A DNA stretch of 64,000 nt from Streptomyces spirodelae (GCF_017676385.1 NZ_JAFFZN010000010.1:62001-126000), one strand, 5' to 3'; counted from the first letter of the stretch, positions 51,896 through 61,115 are shown. A program made the numbers and translations. The notes: generated by a model from the letters alone, not told the origin.

Positions 51896-52270
51896 GTGGA
51901 TGAGAACAGAGCGCTTCGAGTCGTGGACGCGCTGCGGCAGCGTGGCGTAGACGCTCACCTGGCCCGTGAAGGTGTCTACCAGATCGGTGTGCGCGTGGTT
52001 CTGCAGGGTGGTCGTGAGGCTGTCTGGGACACGGACGGCACCCTGGGCCTCGAAGCACAGGTCATGCAGAACGGGACTTTGGTCGGCTTTGTGCCGTCCA
52101 TCGAGGGCTCCGAGGACTTCGACCTCGATCAGACCGTCGACGCAATCGTGCGGACGGACTACGACAAGCCGATCGCCCGCCACCAGCCCACTGCTCCGCC
52201 GCCGTCACCCCCGCTGGCCCCCGAGGGCGGCCTTTTTCGCCGCTTCCTCGGCGGTTTCCGTGAACGCTGA
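51896..52270 (+). CDS. Small hypothetical protein, alpha/beta
   Basis: A 124-residue protein from a GTG (MDENRALRVVDALRQRGV). It alternates a helix with short strands (YQIGVRVVLQGGREAVWDTDG, LEAQVMQNGTLVGFVPSIEG), then a proline-rich linker PPPSPPLAP and a short cationic tail FRRFLGGFRER. No signal peptide or membrane helix. The family was not recognised; the composition and codon use look like a genuine gene. The GTG lacks a ribosome site and is preceded by TATCAT, fitting leaderless transcription. Confidence 0.65.
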   Translation: MDENRALRVVDALRQRGVDAHLAREGVYQIGVRVVLQGGREAVWDTDGTLGLEAQVMQNGTLVGFVPSIEGSEDFDLDQTVDAIVRTDYDKPIARHQPTAPPPSPPLAPEGGLFRRFLGGFRER

Positions 52271-52940
52271 GAGAGACGGTCTCCTTGCCGGCCGCGAGCA
52301 CGAGCATCGGTGATGACCAATAGTGGATTGCGCATCAGCTCGTCGCCCCTTCCGTCTCGTCGCAAGACGCAGAGCGGCGCTGGCGTCGGCGGCGCCTTTC
52401 GGGTTTCCGGGTTTCCGGTTTCCTGGATTTCCGAGGCAGCCGTAGCGGTGAACACCAGAACGCACGAGTCCGAGCAGTACCGCCAGCCCGGCGGGTAGAA
52501 ACGGCGTCGTCAGTCCGCCTTCCCCTTGAGGCGGCGTGCGAGAGGTACGCGCGGATCAGCACCGACGCTGGCCCATCGCGTGTACACCGCCAGCAGGCAC
52601 AGGTATGCGACCGGCACCTGGGCGAACTGGTACCGAGAAGCGCGTGCTGGCCGACCTCGGCTCCGCGCCGACTTACCACGGCGTCCAGGGCGGGCCCGCC
52701 GCAGGCCCCCGACGGGCCACGATCAACGACATGGCGTGACCGTGACGCACCGTAGCCGGTGACGCACCGTATGCGCTATGGCCTACGATCCTCTCCTGGC
52801 CGCTGTAGGTCTGTGCAGGGGCTCTCCACCCGTCGGCAGGGTTGACAGTACATTTCCGGCGGATTTCGATCCCTGTCCTCCGGTCCGGCGGCCCGTACAA
52901 CTCTTGCGCAAGGGAACAGGCACACCAAGGACGGTGACCC
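52271..52940. other. Non-coding gap with a short GTTTCCGG-like repeat
   Basis: No gene is visible. At 52395-52433 five near-copies of TTTCCGG/TTTCCTG follow each other. The stretch near 52500-52740 is open in several frames but shows no domain. Confidence 0.4.
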
Positions 52941-54488
52941 ATGGCCGGTACAGCCATGACTGCGACGTTTCTCGCGGTGCTCGCCGGGGCGTCGCTGCTC
53001 GCGGTCACCGCGCGCCGCCTGCGTCCCAACGACCGGCTTCCGTCCCTGGAGGGCTGGGCGCTGGCCGACCGGAGCCTTGGACCCCTGTGGACCTGGGTTC
53101 TGCTCGGCGGCACGATCTTCACGGCGTACACCTTCACCGCCGTACCAGGACTGGCGTACGGCAACGGCGCGCCCGCGTTCTTCGCGGTGCCCTACACGGT
53201 ACTCGTCTGTCCGCTCGTCTTCGTCCTGCTGGCCCGGCTGTGGACGGTGGCCCGCCGGCACGGCTACATCACCGTCGCCGACTTCGTGCGCGGACGGTAC
53301 GGATCCGCGCCACTTGCCCTGGTGGTCGCGCTGACCGGGATCCTCGCGACGATGCCGTATCTGGCGCTGCAGCTACTGGGCATACGTGCGGTGCTGACAG
53401 CCGGCGACATGTACCCGCGGGGCGCGACCGGCGATCTGGTGATGGTGGCGCTGTTCGCCGGGCTCGCAGTGGCGACCTACCGACACGGGCTGCGGGCGCC
53501 GACCGTCATCTCCGCGCTCAAGGCAGTCGCTGTTTTCGTCTCACTGACCGCCGTGACCTGGCTGGTCCTGGTGCGGCTCGGTGGTCCGGGTGCGGTCTTC
53601 GAGGGCGCCGCCCAGCGGCTGGGTTCTTCCGCGCTGCTCCTCAGCCCCGCTCATCAGCCCGCCTACGCCACCCTCGCCCTGGGCTCTGCGCTCGCCCTGC
53701 TGATGTATCCGCACGTTCTCACGGCGGGCTTCGCCTCCGACGGTTCGCGCACCCTGCGCAAGACCGCCGTGGCGCTGCCCGCGTGGACCGGGCTGCTCGC
53801 ACTCTTCGGGTTCCTGGGAATCGCGGCGCTCGCGGTGGGGGTGCGGGCGCCGGAGGGTGCGGCCGAGGCGGCCGTGCCGATGCTGGTGGACCGGCTGATG
53901 CCGGGTCCGCTGACCGGGCTGGTGTTCGGAGCGATCACTGTGGGGGCGCTCGTCCCGGCTGCGGTGATGTCGATCGCGGCCGCGACCAGCTTCGTCCGCA
54001 ATGTCTATGTCGAGTACGTCCATCCGACGGCCACGCCCAAGCGGCAGGTGCGCGTCGCCAAGCTGGTGTCGCTCACCGCGAAGGTGGGCGCGGTGGCGTT
54101 CGTTTTCGGGCTGCGCGATCAGGACGCCGTCAACCTCCAGTTGCTCGGCGGGGTCTGGATCCTGCAGATCTTCCCGGCTGTGGCCGTGGGGCTGTACACC
54201 CGGTGGCTGCACCCCCGGGCCCTCCTTGCCGGGTGGGGCGTGGGCATGGTGGCCGGGACGTTCCTCGTGGTGCGGGAAGGGTTCTCGCCCATCGTGCCAC
54301 TCGGCACGGCTGCCGGACCGCTGGAGATATACGTCGGACTCGTCGCGCTGCTGCTCAATCTGACTGTCGCAGTCGCCGGGAGCGTCGCTCTCGAACGTCT
54401 CCGCGTCCCGCGCGGCGCCGACCTCACCGACCTGCCCCCGCGTCTGACCGTCAGGCGGCGCCCCGAGACGGGAGCGAACAACCCATGA
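52941..54488 (+). CDS. Sodium:solute symporter family protein
   Basis: A 515-residue SSS-family transporter with about 13 membrane helices. The family features are WALADRSLGPLWTWVLLGG near the N-terminus, GYITVADFVRGRYG (the conserved loop after helix 3) and SIAAATSFVRNVYVEYVHP in the helix 8-9 region. It is close to the MctP/monocarboxylate branch, which usually has a DUF3311 partner; a DUF3311 gene is found three genes downstream instead of directly before it. The stop overlaps the sigma-factor start by ATGA, so the transporter and sigma factor are coupled. Confidence 0.85.
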   Translation: MAGTAMTATFLAVLAGASLLAVTARRLRPNDRLPSLEGWALADRSLGPLWTWVLLGGTIFTAYTFTAVPGLAYGNGAPAFFAVPYTVLVCPLVFVLLARLWTVARRHGYITVADFVRGRYGSAPLALVVALTGILATMPYLALQLLGIRAVLTAGDMYPRGATGDLVMVALFAGLAVATYRHGLRAPTVISALKAVAVFVSLTAVTWLVLVRLGGPGAVFEGAAQRLGSSALLLSPAHQPAYATLALGSALALLMYPHVLTAGFASDGSRTLRKTAVALPAWTGLLALFGFLGIAALAVGVRAPEGAAEAAVPMLVDRLMPGPLTGLVFGAITVGALVPAAVMSIAAATSFVRNVYVEYVHPTATPKRQVRVAKLVSLTAKVGAVAFVFGLRDQDAVNLQLLGGVWILQIFPAVAVGLYTRWLHPRALLAGWGVGMVAGTFLVVREGFSPIVPLGTAAGPLEIYVGLVALLLNLTVAVAGSVALERLRVPRGADLTDLPPRLTVRRRPETGANNP

Positions 54489-55063
54489 GACACAGATCCG
54501 GCATCCCTGTGCCCGTGCCGCAGCCCGCAGTTCCAGCCGAGGCACTCGCCCCCGCGATCGACGACCCGGCCGACGCGGAAAGGGAGGCCGGTGTTGCTCG
54601 GCTGTTCGAACTGCACTACACCCCGATGCTGCGGCTCGCCGTGCTGCTGGGAGCCGACGATCCGGAGAACGTGGTCGCCGAGGCCTACTACCAGATCTAC
54701 CGCAGATGGCGACGGCTGCGGGACACCGCGGCGGCTGAGGCATACCTGCGCTCCACGGTCTGCAACCTGACGCGGATGCGGATACGCCATCTGCAAATGG
54801 CGCGCAAACACGCCGTGAGATCGCCCGACGAGATGGTCGCCTCGGCCGAGAGCACCGCGCTGCTGCGCGACGATCAGCGTGCGCTGATCGACACGCTGCG
54901 GCAGCTCCCGACCCGGCAGCGTGAGGCGCTGGTGCTGCGGCACTGGCTCGGGCTGAAGGAAAGCGAGATCGCCGCTGCGATGGGCATTTCCCCCGGATCC
55001 GTCAAGACGCATACGGCACGCGGTATCGCAGCGCTGACCCAGGCGATGGAGGCCCGGAAATGA
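54485..55063 (+). CDS. ECF-type RNA polymerase sigma factor
   Basis: A 192-residue sigma factor. Region 2 is near residues 40-105 (LFELHYTPMLRLAVLLG, VVAEAYYQIYRRWRRLRD, YLRSTVCNLTRMRIRHLQ), like SigE-type actinobacterial ECF factors. Region 4 is near residues 130-185 (LPTRQREALVLRHWLGL, ESEIAAAMGISPGSVKTHTARG). It has 4-nt overlaps with the upstream symporter and the downstream small membrane protein. That coupling suggests the transporter may take part in signal sensing and the small protein may be an anti-sigma factor. It lacks the zinc-anti-sigma motif partner. Confidence 0.88.
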   Translation: MRHRSGIPVPVPQPAVPAEALAPAIDDPADAEREAGVARLFELHYTPMLRLAVLLGADDPENVVAEAYYQIYRRWRRLRDTAAAEAYLRSTVCNLTRMRIRHLQMARKHAVRSPDEMVASAESTALLRDDQRALIDTLRQLPTRQREALVLRHWLGLKESEIAAAMGISPGSVKTHTARGIAALTQAMEARK

Positions 55064-55383
55064 ACGACACCAGTCCCGACCGGACGGAGAGGGAACTGGG
55101 CGAGGCCCTGGCCGCCCTCGCGGACGGGGTGCGGGGTGCCCCCGACGCCTACAGCACTGCGCGCGGCGACTGGCTGCGCCGCGAGCGTCGGCGCAGACTC
55201 GTCCTCGCGGTGCTCATCGCGGTCGTCTTCACCCTGGCCACGCTGATCGGCCTGTGGGTGCTGAACCAGACGCCCTCGGACCGGGGGGTCATCTTTTCCG
55301 GTGCGGGGTCCACCAGCGGGGTTCTCGCGTCACTCCCCCGGACCCTCCCCGGCTGCCTCGTGCCCTGCGCCTCAGCCGTGTGA
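55060..55383 (+). CDS. Small single-pass membrane protein, candidate anti-sigma factor
   Basis: A 107-residue protein with a cytoplasmic N-terminus of about 45 residues (RTERELGEALAALADGV), an arginine cluster WLRRERRRR, one membrane helix (residues 47-68, LVLAVLIAVVFTLATLIG) and a short external tail. This topology and the ATGA overlap with the sigma-factor gene fit a membrane-anchored anti-sigma factor, but the HxxxCxxC zinc motif is absent. The C-terminal Cys pair (GCLVPCASAV) is external. Function inferred from context. Confidence 0.7.
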   Translation: MNDTSPDRTERELGEALAALADGVRGAPDAYSTARGDWLRRERRRRLVLAVLIAVVFTLATLIGLWVLNQTPSDRGVIFSGAGSTSGVLASLPRTLPGCLVPCASAV

Positions 55384-55462
55384 CCGCTCGACCGGTTTGA
55401 TGCCTGCTTTGTTCGCGTAGTCGGCGAGGGAATGGAGCCGCCGTATGCCGGGGAGACCTCAG

Positions 55463-55702
55463 ATGAGACCAGCGGTGATCACACCGGCGCGGGTCGGCAT
55501 CGCCCTGTGTCTCGTCGCCCCGTTCGTGGCGATGCTGTGGGTCGGCTCCTACGCCAAGACCGACCCCGCCTTGATGGGCATCCCGTTCTTCTACTGGTAC
55601 CAGATGCTGTGGGTGCCGATTTCCGCAGTGCTGACGATGATTGCCTACCAGCTCTGGCGACGTGACCAACGGGCACGTCGGCGCGGGGTGGCCGCGGAGT
55701 GA
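55463..55702 (+). CDS. DUF3311 domain-containing small membrane protein
   Basis: A 79-residue protein with two membrane helices (IALCLVAPFVAMLWVGSYA and PFFYWYQMLWVPISAVLTM), matching the DUF3311 family. It is normally encoded directly before an SSS-type symporter (MctP-like) and thought to assist it. Here the symporter is upstream, with the sigma and membrane-protein genes between, and the next gene downstream is unrelated. ATG at 55463 was chosen because GGGGAG lies 7 nt before it; the ATG at 55445 has no ribosome site. Confidence 0.8.
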   Translation: MRPAVITPARVGIALCLVAPFVAMLWVGSYAKTDPALMGIPFFYWYQMLWVPISAVLTMIAYQLWRRDQRARRRGVAAE

Positions 55703-56222
55703 AAGACGGGGTCCGTGGCGTTTGGTGTGTGCGTCGCGCTGCTTGAAGACCGGGCCCGTCGAGAGTTCCCCGGGCCCGCACAACCGCCGCCCGCCGCCCG
55801 CCACCTGAAACTCGCGGAAATCTCCTGTCAACCGAACCGCAACCCCCGGCAACTCCTGAGCAGACCGCCGGGCGACCGGCTCGCGGCATCCAAGCAGGAG
55901 GTCAGGGGGCAGCATTGGCGGACAGCGGGTACGGACTCACGCCGGGCCGGGCGGTGACCGACGGCTACGGGCAGGTGTGTGTGGCCGTGACGGGAGAGCT
56001 CCGCCACCGCCGCGGCACAGTCGCCGCCCACGCGCAGCACCCCGTGACCGGGTACACCGCCGAGCCGTGCAAAGCGGGCGCAGGCGCCCGATTCCCCGTT
56101 CCGGTCGCCGGTCTCCCTCGGTCGAGGAGGGCCACGCTCCACCGTCCACGCTGTCTGCCTGCCAGGCGCACATCCCGTGCAGGGCAACGGCTCAATTTCC
56201 CAGAACCCAGAGAGCGTCTCGC
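55703..56222. other. Non-coding leader region of the cstA operon
   Basis: No gene is seen. A 520-bp gap before cstA is long enough for a regulated promoter and a structured leader, but I could not identify a riboswitch family. No ribosome site beyond GAGAG precedes the cstA ATG. Confidence 0.4.
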
Positions 56223-57923
56223 ATGAACGCACTTCCGCTGCTGTTGATCGGCCTCGCGATATTCGCGGGCGGATATGTCCTCTACTCGAAATTCCTTGGC
56301 AACCGGGTCTACAAGCTCGACGCGTCCTTCAAGACGCCCGCGCACGAGCTGCAGGACGGCGTGGACTACGTCCCGACCAACAAGTTCGTGCTGTGGGGTC
56401 ACCACTTCACCTCGGTCGCGGGGGCAGCGCCGATCGTCGGCCCCGCAGTCGCCGTGATCTGGGGCTGGGTGCCCGCGTTCCTGTGGGTCACCCTCGGCAC
56501 GGTCTTCTTCGCGGGCATGCACGACCTGGGAGCTCTGTGGGCCTCGGCACGCAACAAGGGCCGCTCGATGGGCACGCTCTCCAGCCGCTACATCGGCGCC
56601 CGGGGCGCGAACCTCTTCCTCGTCGTGATCTTCCTGCTGCTCCTGATGGTGATCGCGGCCTTCGCGGTGGTCATCAAGGACCTGCTGATCTCCACCCCTT
56701 CGGCGGTGATCCCCGCCTGGGGCGCGGTCGCGGTGGCACTGCTGGTCGGCCAGGCCGTCTACCGCTACCGGATGAACCTCAGCCTGGTCACCGTGGTGGG
56801 CGTCGCCGCGCTCTACGGCCTGATCCTCCTCGGCGACGCCGTCCCCGTAGAGCTGCCCGACCCGATCCTGGGCATGTCCCCGGCGACCTTCTGGATCGTC
56901 GCCCTCTTCGTCTACGCCGGCATTGCCTCCCTGTTGCCCGTGTGGGTGCTGCTCCAGCCGCGTGACTACATCAACGGCGTCCAGCTCTTCGTCGGGCTGG
57001 GCATCCTGTTCGTCGCAGTGCTGCTGAGCGCCCCGACGGTCGTCGCCCCGGCCTTCAACGACACCGTGCCCGCGGGCACCCCGGACCTCCTGCCACTGCT
57101 GTTCGTGACCATCGCGTGCGGTGCGATCTCCGGCTTCCACGGCATGGTCTCCTCGGGCACCACCTCGAAGCAGCTGGACAAGGAGACCGACGCCCGCTTC
57201 GTCGGCTACTTCGGCGCGGTCGGCGAGGGCATGCTCGCACTCGGCGCGATCATCGCCGCCATCGCGGGCTACCGCACCATGGCCGACTGGAAGGCCGTCT
57301 ACACCGCCTTCGGCGAGGGCGGCGTCGGGGCATTCGTCGAGGGCGGCGGCGAGATCGTCAACAGCGGCCTGGGCCTGTCGGCCTCGCTGAGCTCGACGGT
57401 CCTGGCCACCATGGCGATCCTGTTCGCCGCTACCACCATGGACACCGGTATGCGCCTGCTGCGCTTCGTCGTCCAGGAGGCCGGCGAGGTCGCGAAGTTG
57501 AAGATCAGCAATGGCGTCGGCACCCTCATCGCGCTCGCCGCCGGTATGGGACTCACCTTCAGCCAGGGCGCCGATGGCGCCGGCGGCCTCCGTATCTGGC
57601 CGCTGTTCGGCACCAGCAACCAGTTGCTGGCCTCCCTGACCCTGTCCATCGTCGCGGTCATGCTGATCCGCAAGCGGCGCAACCCGGCTCCTGCGCTGGT
57701 GCCGCTCGCGGTGGTGTTCGTGATGGCGTTCTGGGCCGCGCTCGCGCAGCTCGGCGACCTCTACGACGCCAGGGACTGGCTGCTGCTGACCATCGACGTC
57801 GTCATCATCGTCGCCGCCGTGTGGGTCGCCTTCGAGGCAGTCGTCGCGATGCGGCGGGCGTCCCAGGAGCCGCCGGAGGCCGCTGACGCCGATGTGACGG
57901 AGAAGGCAGAGGTGACGGGGTGA
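56223..57923 (+). CDS. CstA family carbon-starvation peptide/pyruvate transporter
   Basis: A 566-residue membrane protein of the CstA family, which imports peptides or pyruvate. It shows the family landmarks: DGVDYVPTNKFVLWGHHFTS near residue 50, AAPIVGPAVAVIWGW, MHDLGALWASARNKG, the GFHGMVSSGTTSKQLD motif of the central region, and ATTMDTGMRLLRFVVQE. About 16 membrane helices. It starts an operon with the overlapping cory-CC-star and ArsA-like genes. The ATG lacks a strong ribosome site. In Streptomyces and corynebacteria this trio occurs together, though its joint function is undefined. Confidence 0.92.
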   Translation: MNALPLLLIGLAIFAGGYVLYSKFLGNRVYKLDASFKTPAHELQDGVDYVPTNKFVLWGHHFTSVAGAAPIVGPAVAVIWGWVPAFLWVTLGTVFFAGMHDLGALWASARNKGRSMGTLSSRYIGARGANLFLVVIFLLLLMVIAAFAVVIKDLLISTPSAVIPAWGAVAVALLVGQAVYRYRMNLSLVTVVGVAALYGLILLGDAVPVELPDPILGMSPATFWIVALFVYAGIASLLPVWVLLQPRDYINGVQLFVGLGILFVAVLLSAPTVVAPAFNDTVPAGTPDLLPLLFVTIACGAISGFHGMVSSGTTSKQLDKETDARFVGYFGAVGEGMLALGAIIAAIAGYRTMADWKAVYTAFGEGGVGAFVEGGGEIVNSGLGLSASLSSTVLATMAILFAATTMDTGMRLLRFVVQEAGEVAKLKISNGVGTLIALAAGMGLTFSQGADGAGGLRIWPLFGTSNQLLASLTLSIVAVMLIRKRRNPAPALVPLAVVFVMAFWAALAQLGDLYDARDWLLLTIDVVIIVAAVWVAFEAVVAMRRASQEPPEAADADVTEKAEVTG

Positions 57924-58177
57924 CATCCCGCTGGGCCTCGTTCCGGGCCGGGCTGGAGGAGTTCTACGCCGGTCCCTACCGGCGTACCTTCGCCCGCGCC
58001 CGGCGCGAGGAGGACGACCTCTTCCGGATGGTCGTCCTCGCGGAGGCACTGGGCGTGCCCGACCCGGCGGCGTACTACACCGTCGAGCTCATGCCCGCCC
58101 TCTACGAGGACTTCCACGCCTGGCACCGCCGGATGGGCATGGACCGCTCGCCACTGGAGCATGTCGGGTGCTGCTAG
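57920..58177 (+). CDS. cory-CC-star protein
   Basis: An 85-residue soluble protein with the defining feature of the cory-CC-star family: two cysteines immediately before the stop codon (HVGCC, then TAG). It also carries the conserved GLEEFYAGPYRRTF and VVLAEALGVPDPAAYYTVEL segments. It is encoded between cstA and an ArsA-like ATPase, its usual setting. The GTG overlaps the cstA stop (GTGA), and its 3' end overlaps the ATPase by 10 nt. The terminal Cys pair may bind metal or form a disulfide; the role is unproven. Confidence 0.9.
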   Translation: MTSRWASFRAGLEEFYAGPYRRTFARARREEDDLFRMVVLAEALGVPDPAAYYTVELMPALYEDFHAWHRRMGMDRSPLEHVGCC

Positions 58178-59169
58178 ATCTCATCACCTCACACAGGGTC
58201 GTCTTCGTCGGCGGCAAGGGCGGGGTGGGCAAGACGTCCATCGCCGCGGCGCTCGCCCTGGGCCGTGCCAGGGCGGGCGCCCGCGTGCTGCTGGTTTCCA
58301 CCGACCCCGCCCACAACCTCGGCCACCTCTGGGACCGCCTCGTGGGCGACGAGCCCACACGCCTCGCCGGCCCCGGGGACCTCGCCCCCGGGGCCGGGAC
58401 GGCGGGTTACGTCGACGGGCTGGAGATCGACCCCGAGCGCACGGTCGAGCAGCACCTGTCCGCGGTCGCCGGGACGATGCGGCGGCTGCTGCCCGAGCGG
58501 ATGCACGCACCGGCCGCCCGGCACCTGGAGCTGGCCCGGCTGGCACCCGGCACCCACGAGTCGGCGGTGCTGGAGCGGATCGCCGAGGCGGTGGAGCTCG
58601 GGGAGGAGGCGTACGACCTGGTCGTCTTCGACACCGCCCCGTCCGGCCACACGCTGCGGCTGCTCGCGCTGCCCGAACAGCTCACCTCCTGGACCGAGAC
58701 GCTGCTCGCCAACCGCGACCGGTCCGAGCGGTTCGGCGCCGCGGTGCGCGGCCTCGGCGGCGGTGAGCACACGGACCGCGACGCCGAACTGCGCCGGACC
58801 CTGCTGCGCCGACGCGACCGCTTCTCCCGGCTGCGCGGGGTGGTGACGGACCCGGCGCAGGCCGGGTTCGTGCTCGTGCTGACCGCCGAGCTGCTTCCGA
58901 TCGCCGAGACCATGGAGGTGTACGAGAAGCTCACCGGCCTCGGCGTCGAGGTGGCCGCACTCGTCGCCAACCGCCGTTCCCCCGCGGACGCCGGTGAGGT
59001 GCTCGCCCGGCGCCGGAGACAGGAGGACCAGCACCTCGTCCGGCTGCGGCAGCAGGTGGACGTACCGCTGCTCAACGTGCCGCTGCTGCCGGGGGACCTG
59101 GTGGGCACTCCGGCCCTTGCCGCGCTGGCCGACCTGCTCGGACCCTCCTCATTCCGAGTTTCCGGATGA
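58168..59169 (+). CDS. ArsA-family ATPase (cory-CC-star partner)
   Basis: A 333-residue deviant-Walker P-loop ATPase. Its Walker A is FVGGKGGVGKTS (residues 14-24), with VLLVSTDPAHNLGHLW as the switch I region (the DPAHN motif of ArsA/Get3), and a Walker B-like VVFDTAPSGHTLRLL further on. The methionine-rich arsenite site of true ArsA is not evident. The GTG lies inside the cory-CC-star gene, 10 nt before its stop. It likely shuttles the small Cys protein or helps insert or energise the CstA transporter; this is inference from co-occurrence. Confidence 0.9.
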   Translation: MLLDLITSHRVVFVGGKGGVGKTSIAAALALGRARAGARVLLVSTDPAHNLGHLWDRLVGDEPTRLAGPGDLAPGAGTAGYVDGLEIDPERTVEQHLSAVAGTMRRLLPERMHAPAARHLELARLAPGTHESAVLERIAEAVELGEEAYDLVVFDTAPSGHTLRLLALPEQLTSWTETLLANRDRSERFGAAVRGLGGGEHTDRDAELRRTLLRRRDRFSRLRGVVTDPAQAGFVLVLTAELLPIAETMEVYEKLTGLGVEVAALVANRRSPADAGEVLARRRRQEDQHLVRLRQQVDVPLLNVPLLPGDLVGTPALAALADLLGPSSFRVSG

Positions 59170-60146
59170 CTTCGGACCACCTGCTGACCGCTGCCGCGCG
59201 ACGCCCGCTGGCCGCGGGAGAACCTGTCCTCAAGCCAAAGGGACAACAGGCCCTCAGGTCCCTGGTGTCCTCGTCAAACTGCGCAGTCAGCGGAAGGAAG
59301 GGGGTTCGGGGCCGTCTTCAGGAACCAGACCCAGTGCGCATGCTCTGGGGCAACCGGGGCTCGTGGGGTCGGGCGAGCAGTACCACTCCCAGTACCCGTG
59401 CCACGGGAAAGTAGCCCAATTGCCGTGAATCGACGCTGTGATGCGCGTTGTCCCCGAGAAGTACGAGACGTCCGCGCGGTACGGGCGCGGCGGGGAAAGC
59501 GCCGAGAAACCCGAACACCCTGGGCACGCGAGACGCCCGCCGAACCGCCGTCGGCGTCTTCGGTGTTGTCGGAGCCGGCGGTTTCATGTGTCGGCTGACC
59601 CCACCGCGGTCGGCTCGGTCGGCGGCGTACGCTCGCATGAGTTCGCAGCGGTGGCGCAGGAAGGCGCGAGCCAGCGCGAGCCGTTGGCCGCTGTCCTCCG
59701 GACAGCGTCACGCCCTCCTCCGGGCTGTCCCCTCGCTGTCCGAGGTCATGAAGGCTGCGCCTGGCGCGAGGTGGCGTTGCCCGCACGCCCTGAGGCGCCG
59801 ATCTGACTTCGAGGACCTCCCCGCAGAGGCAGACCGAGGACATGCGCGACTGCGGGCAGGGCATGCTGGCGGGAACCAGGGCGCTGGGGCCGCGTGCGGT
59901 GGTGGCGTTGCCCGGTGCATTCGCGGTGGCGCCCTGGCGGCGCCGAGTCCGAGAGGGCCGGACGCTGCTCGTCCGGTCAGGGGGCGTGCCTTACGACACG
60001 TAGCGGCGTACCGCGCGGAAGACCGACGTCCGGTGCCGCGCCGCACCCGCGCCGCCCCGGCCGGGCTCGCGGGAAGGCAGTCGGTCGGCCTCGACGACGG
60101 AGGCGGCCTCGATGTCGGGGACGCCCTCGATGTCGGAGGCGAACGT
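59170..60146. other. Intergenic region with a signal-peptidase remnant
   Basis: No intact gene is visible. The only recognisable content is the signal peptidase fragment at 59369-59490. Other open frames are compositional shadows. Confidence 0.4.
59369..59490 (-). pseudogene. S26 signal-peptidase fragment
   Basis: A minus-strand frame reads VPRGRLVLLGDNAHHSVDSRQLGYFPVARVLGVVL. This is the late part of type I signal peptidases (VPxGxxxVLGDNxxxSxDSRxxGxxPxxxVxG), the D and E boxes. The catalytic Ser and Lys regions before it are missing and the upstream residues are unrelated. It is a short fragment, not an active peptidase. Confidence 0.6.
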
Positions 60147-61115
60147 TCATGGCGGCCGTCCCCGCTCACGGCTGCGGAACGCAGCCTTGCTCCTGTGTGC
60201 CGCCCGCTCGGACGTGCCCCTGCTTCGGGAGTCGTCCGAGCCCTTCTTCGCGGTCCGCCCTGTTGTCTCCGAGCCGTGGCCCGAGGCTTTTCCCGAGACC
60301 TTGCCGGACACCCGGCTCGTGGACTTCTTCGCCGCACGTCCGGCCGACTCAGCGGTCCCGGATGCGGTGTCCCCCACCTCCTCGGCAGCCCGCCCGGCAC
60401 TGCCGGCCACCTCCTCGGCGGCCTTTCCGGCTCCCCCACCCACGTCCTCGGCGGCCTTTCCGGCTCCCCCACCCACGTCCTCGACCGCCTTCCCGGCTCC
60501 CCCACCCACGTCCTTCACGGCTCCGCCCGCGCCCGCCCCGACGTCTTCCACGGCCTTGCCCGCCCCCTGACCCACGTCCTCGACCGCTTCGCCCGCACCC
60601 TCCCCCAGCTCGCCAACCGCCTTCCCGGCGCCGCCGCCCAGGCTCTCCGCCGCGGACCCGACGCCGGAGGTCACCTGCTCCAGGATCTGGGGGTTGCGGT
60701 CGATGGTCGACAGCACCCTGCCGACGATCGCGGCGACGTTGTCGAGCCGGACCTTGAGCAGGGCCTGCGCCTCCACGCCCTTGATGTCGAGTTCCACGCG
60801 GCCAAGCGACACGTCGGCGCCGACGTTGAGCTTGAGGAGGTCCAGGACCTCCGCCTGCAGGGAGACCCTGGCCTGCAGGTCTTCGACCTGCAGATTGATC
60901 TCCTCCACCCTCAGCTGCGGTACGTCCAGGAGAACGTCCGGGTCACCGGACCTGTCAACGGACGACGGTGCCTCTGCCAGCTCGCCTTCCAGAGGCTCGT
61001 CACCGCCGTCCTCCTCGGCCCACTCCGCGTCGGCCGGCTCCTCGTCCTCACGTTCGTCGTTGTCGGACGGAAGTTCATCGCGCTCCTCCTCGTCCGCACC
61101 AGTGTCGTCCCTCAT
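60147..61115 (-). CDS. 11-residue-repeat protein with acidic N-terminus
   Basis: A 322-residue protein of three parts. Residues 1-55 are very acidic. Residues 60-135 form a conserved-looking region with VPQLRVEEINLQVEDLQARVSLQ and VELDIKGVEAQALLKVRLDNV. Residues 140-270 are tandem 11-mers of the type GGAGKAVEDVG, predicted to make an amphipathic helix like LEA or phasin proteins, followed by a basic Ser/Arg/Lys tail. The ATG has GAGG 6 nt upstream. The underlying DNA is repeated in 33-bp units. A stress-protective or granule-coating role would fit the layout, but the family was not identified. Confidence 0.78.
   Translation of the reverse strand: MRDDTGADEEERDELPSDNDEREDEEPADAEWAEEDGGDEPLEGELAEAPSSVDRSGDPDVLLDVPQLRVEEINLQVEDLQARVSLQAEVLDLLKLNVGADVSLGRVELDIKGVEAQALLKVRLDNVAAIVGRVLSTIDRNPQILEQVTSGVGSAAESLGGGAGKAVGELGEGAGEAVEDVGQGAGKAVEDVGAGAGGAVKDVGGGAGKAVEDVGGGAGKAAEDVGGGAGKAAEEVAGSAGRAAEEVGDTASGTAESAGRAAKKSTSRVSGKVSGKASGHGSETTGRTAKKGSDDSRSRGTSERAAHRSKAAFRSRERGRPP
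60429..60494 (-). repeat. 33-bp tandem repeat inside the 11-mer gene
   Basis: Two nearly identical 33-bp copies lie side by side, each encoding one 11-residue unit; more diverged copies extend on both sides (about 60395-60600). Slippage here would change the protein length in frame. Confidence 0.7.

Noticed and set aside
55965..58049. A 694-residue minus-strand frame opposite cstA
   Set aside because: His/Asp/Gly-rich antisense shadow of a clear CstA gene.
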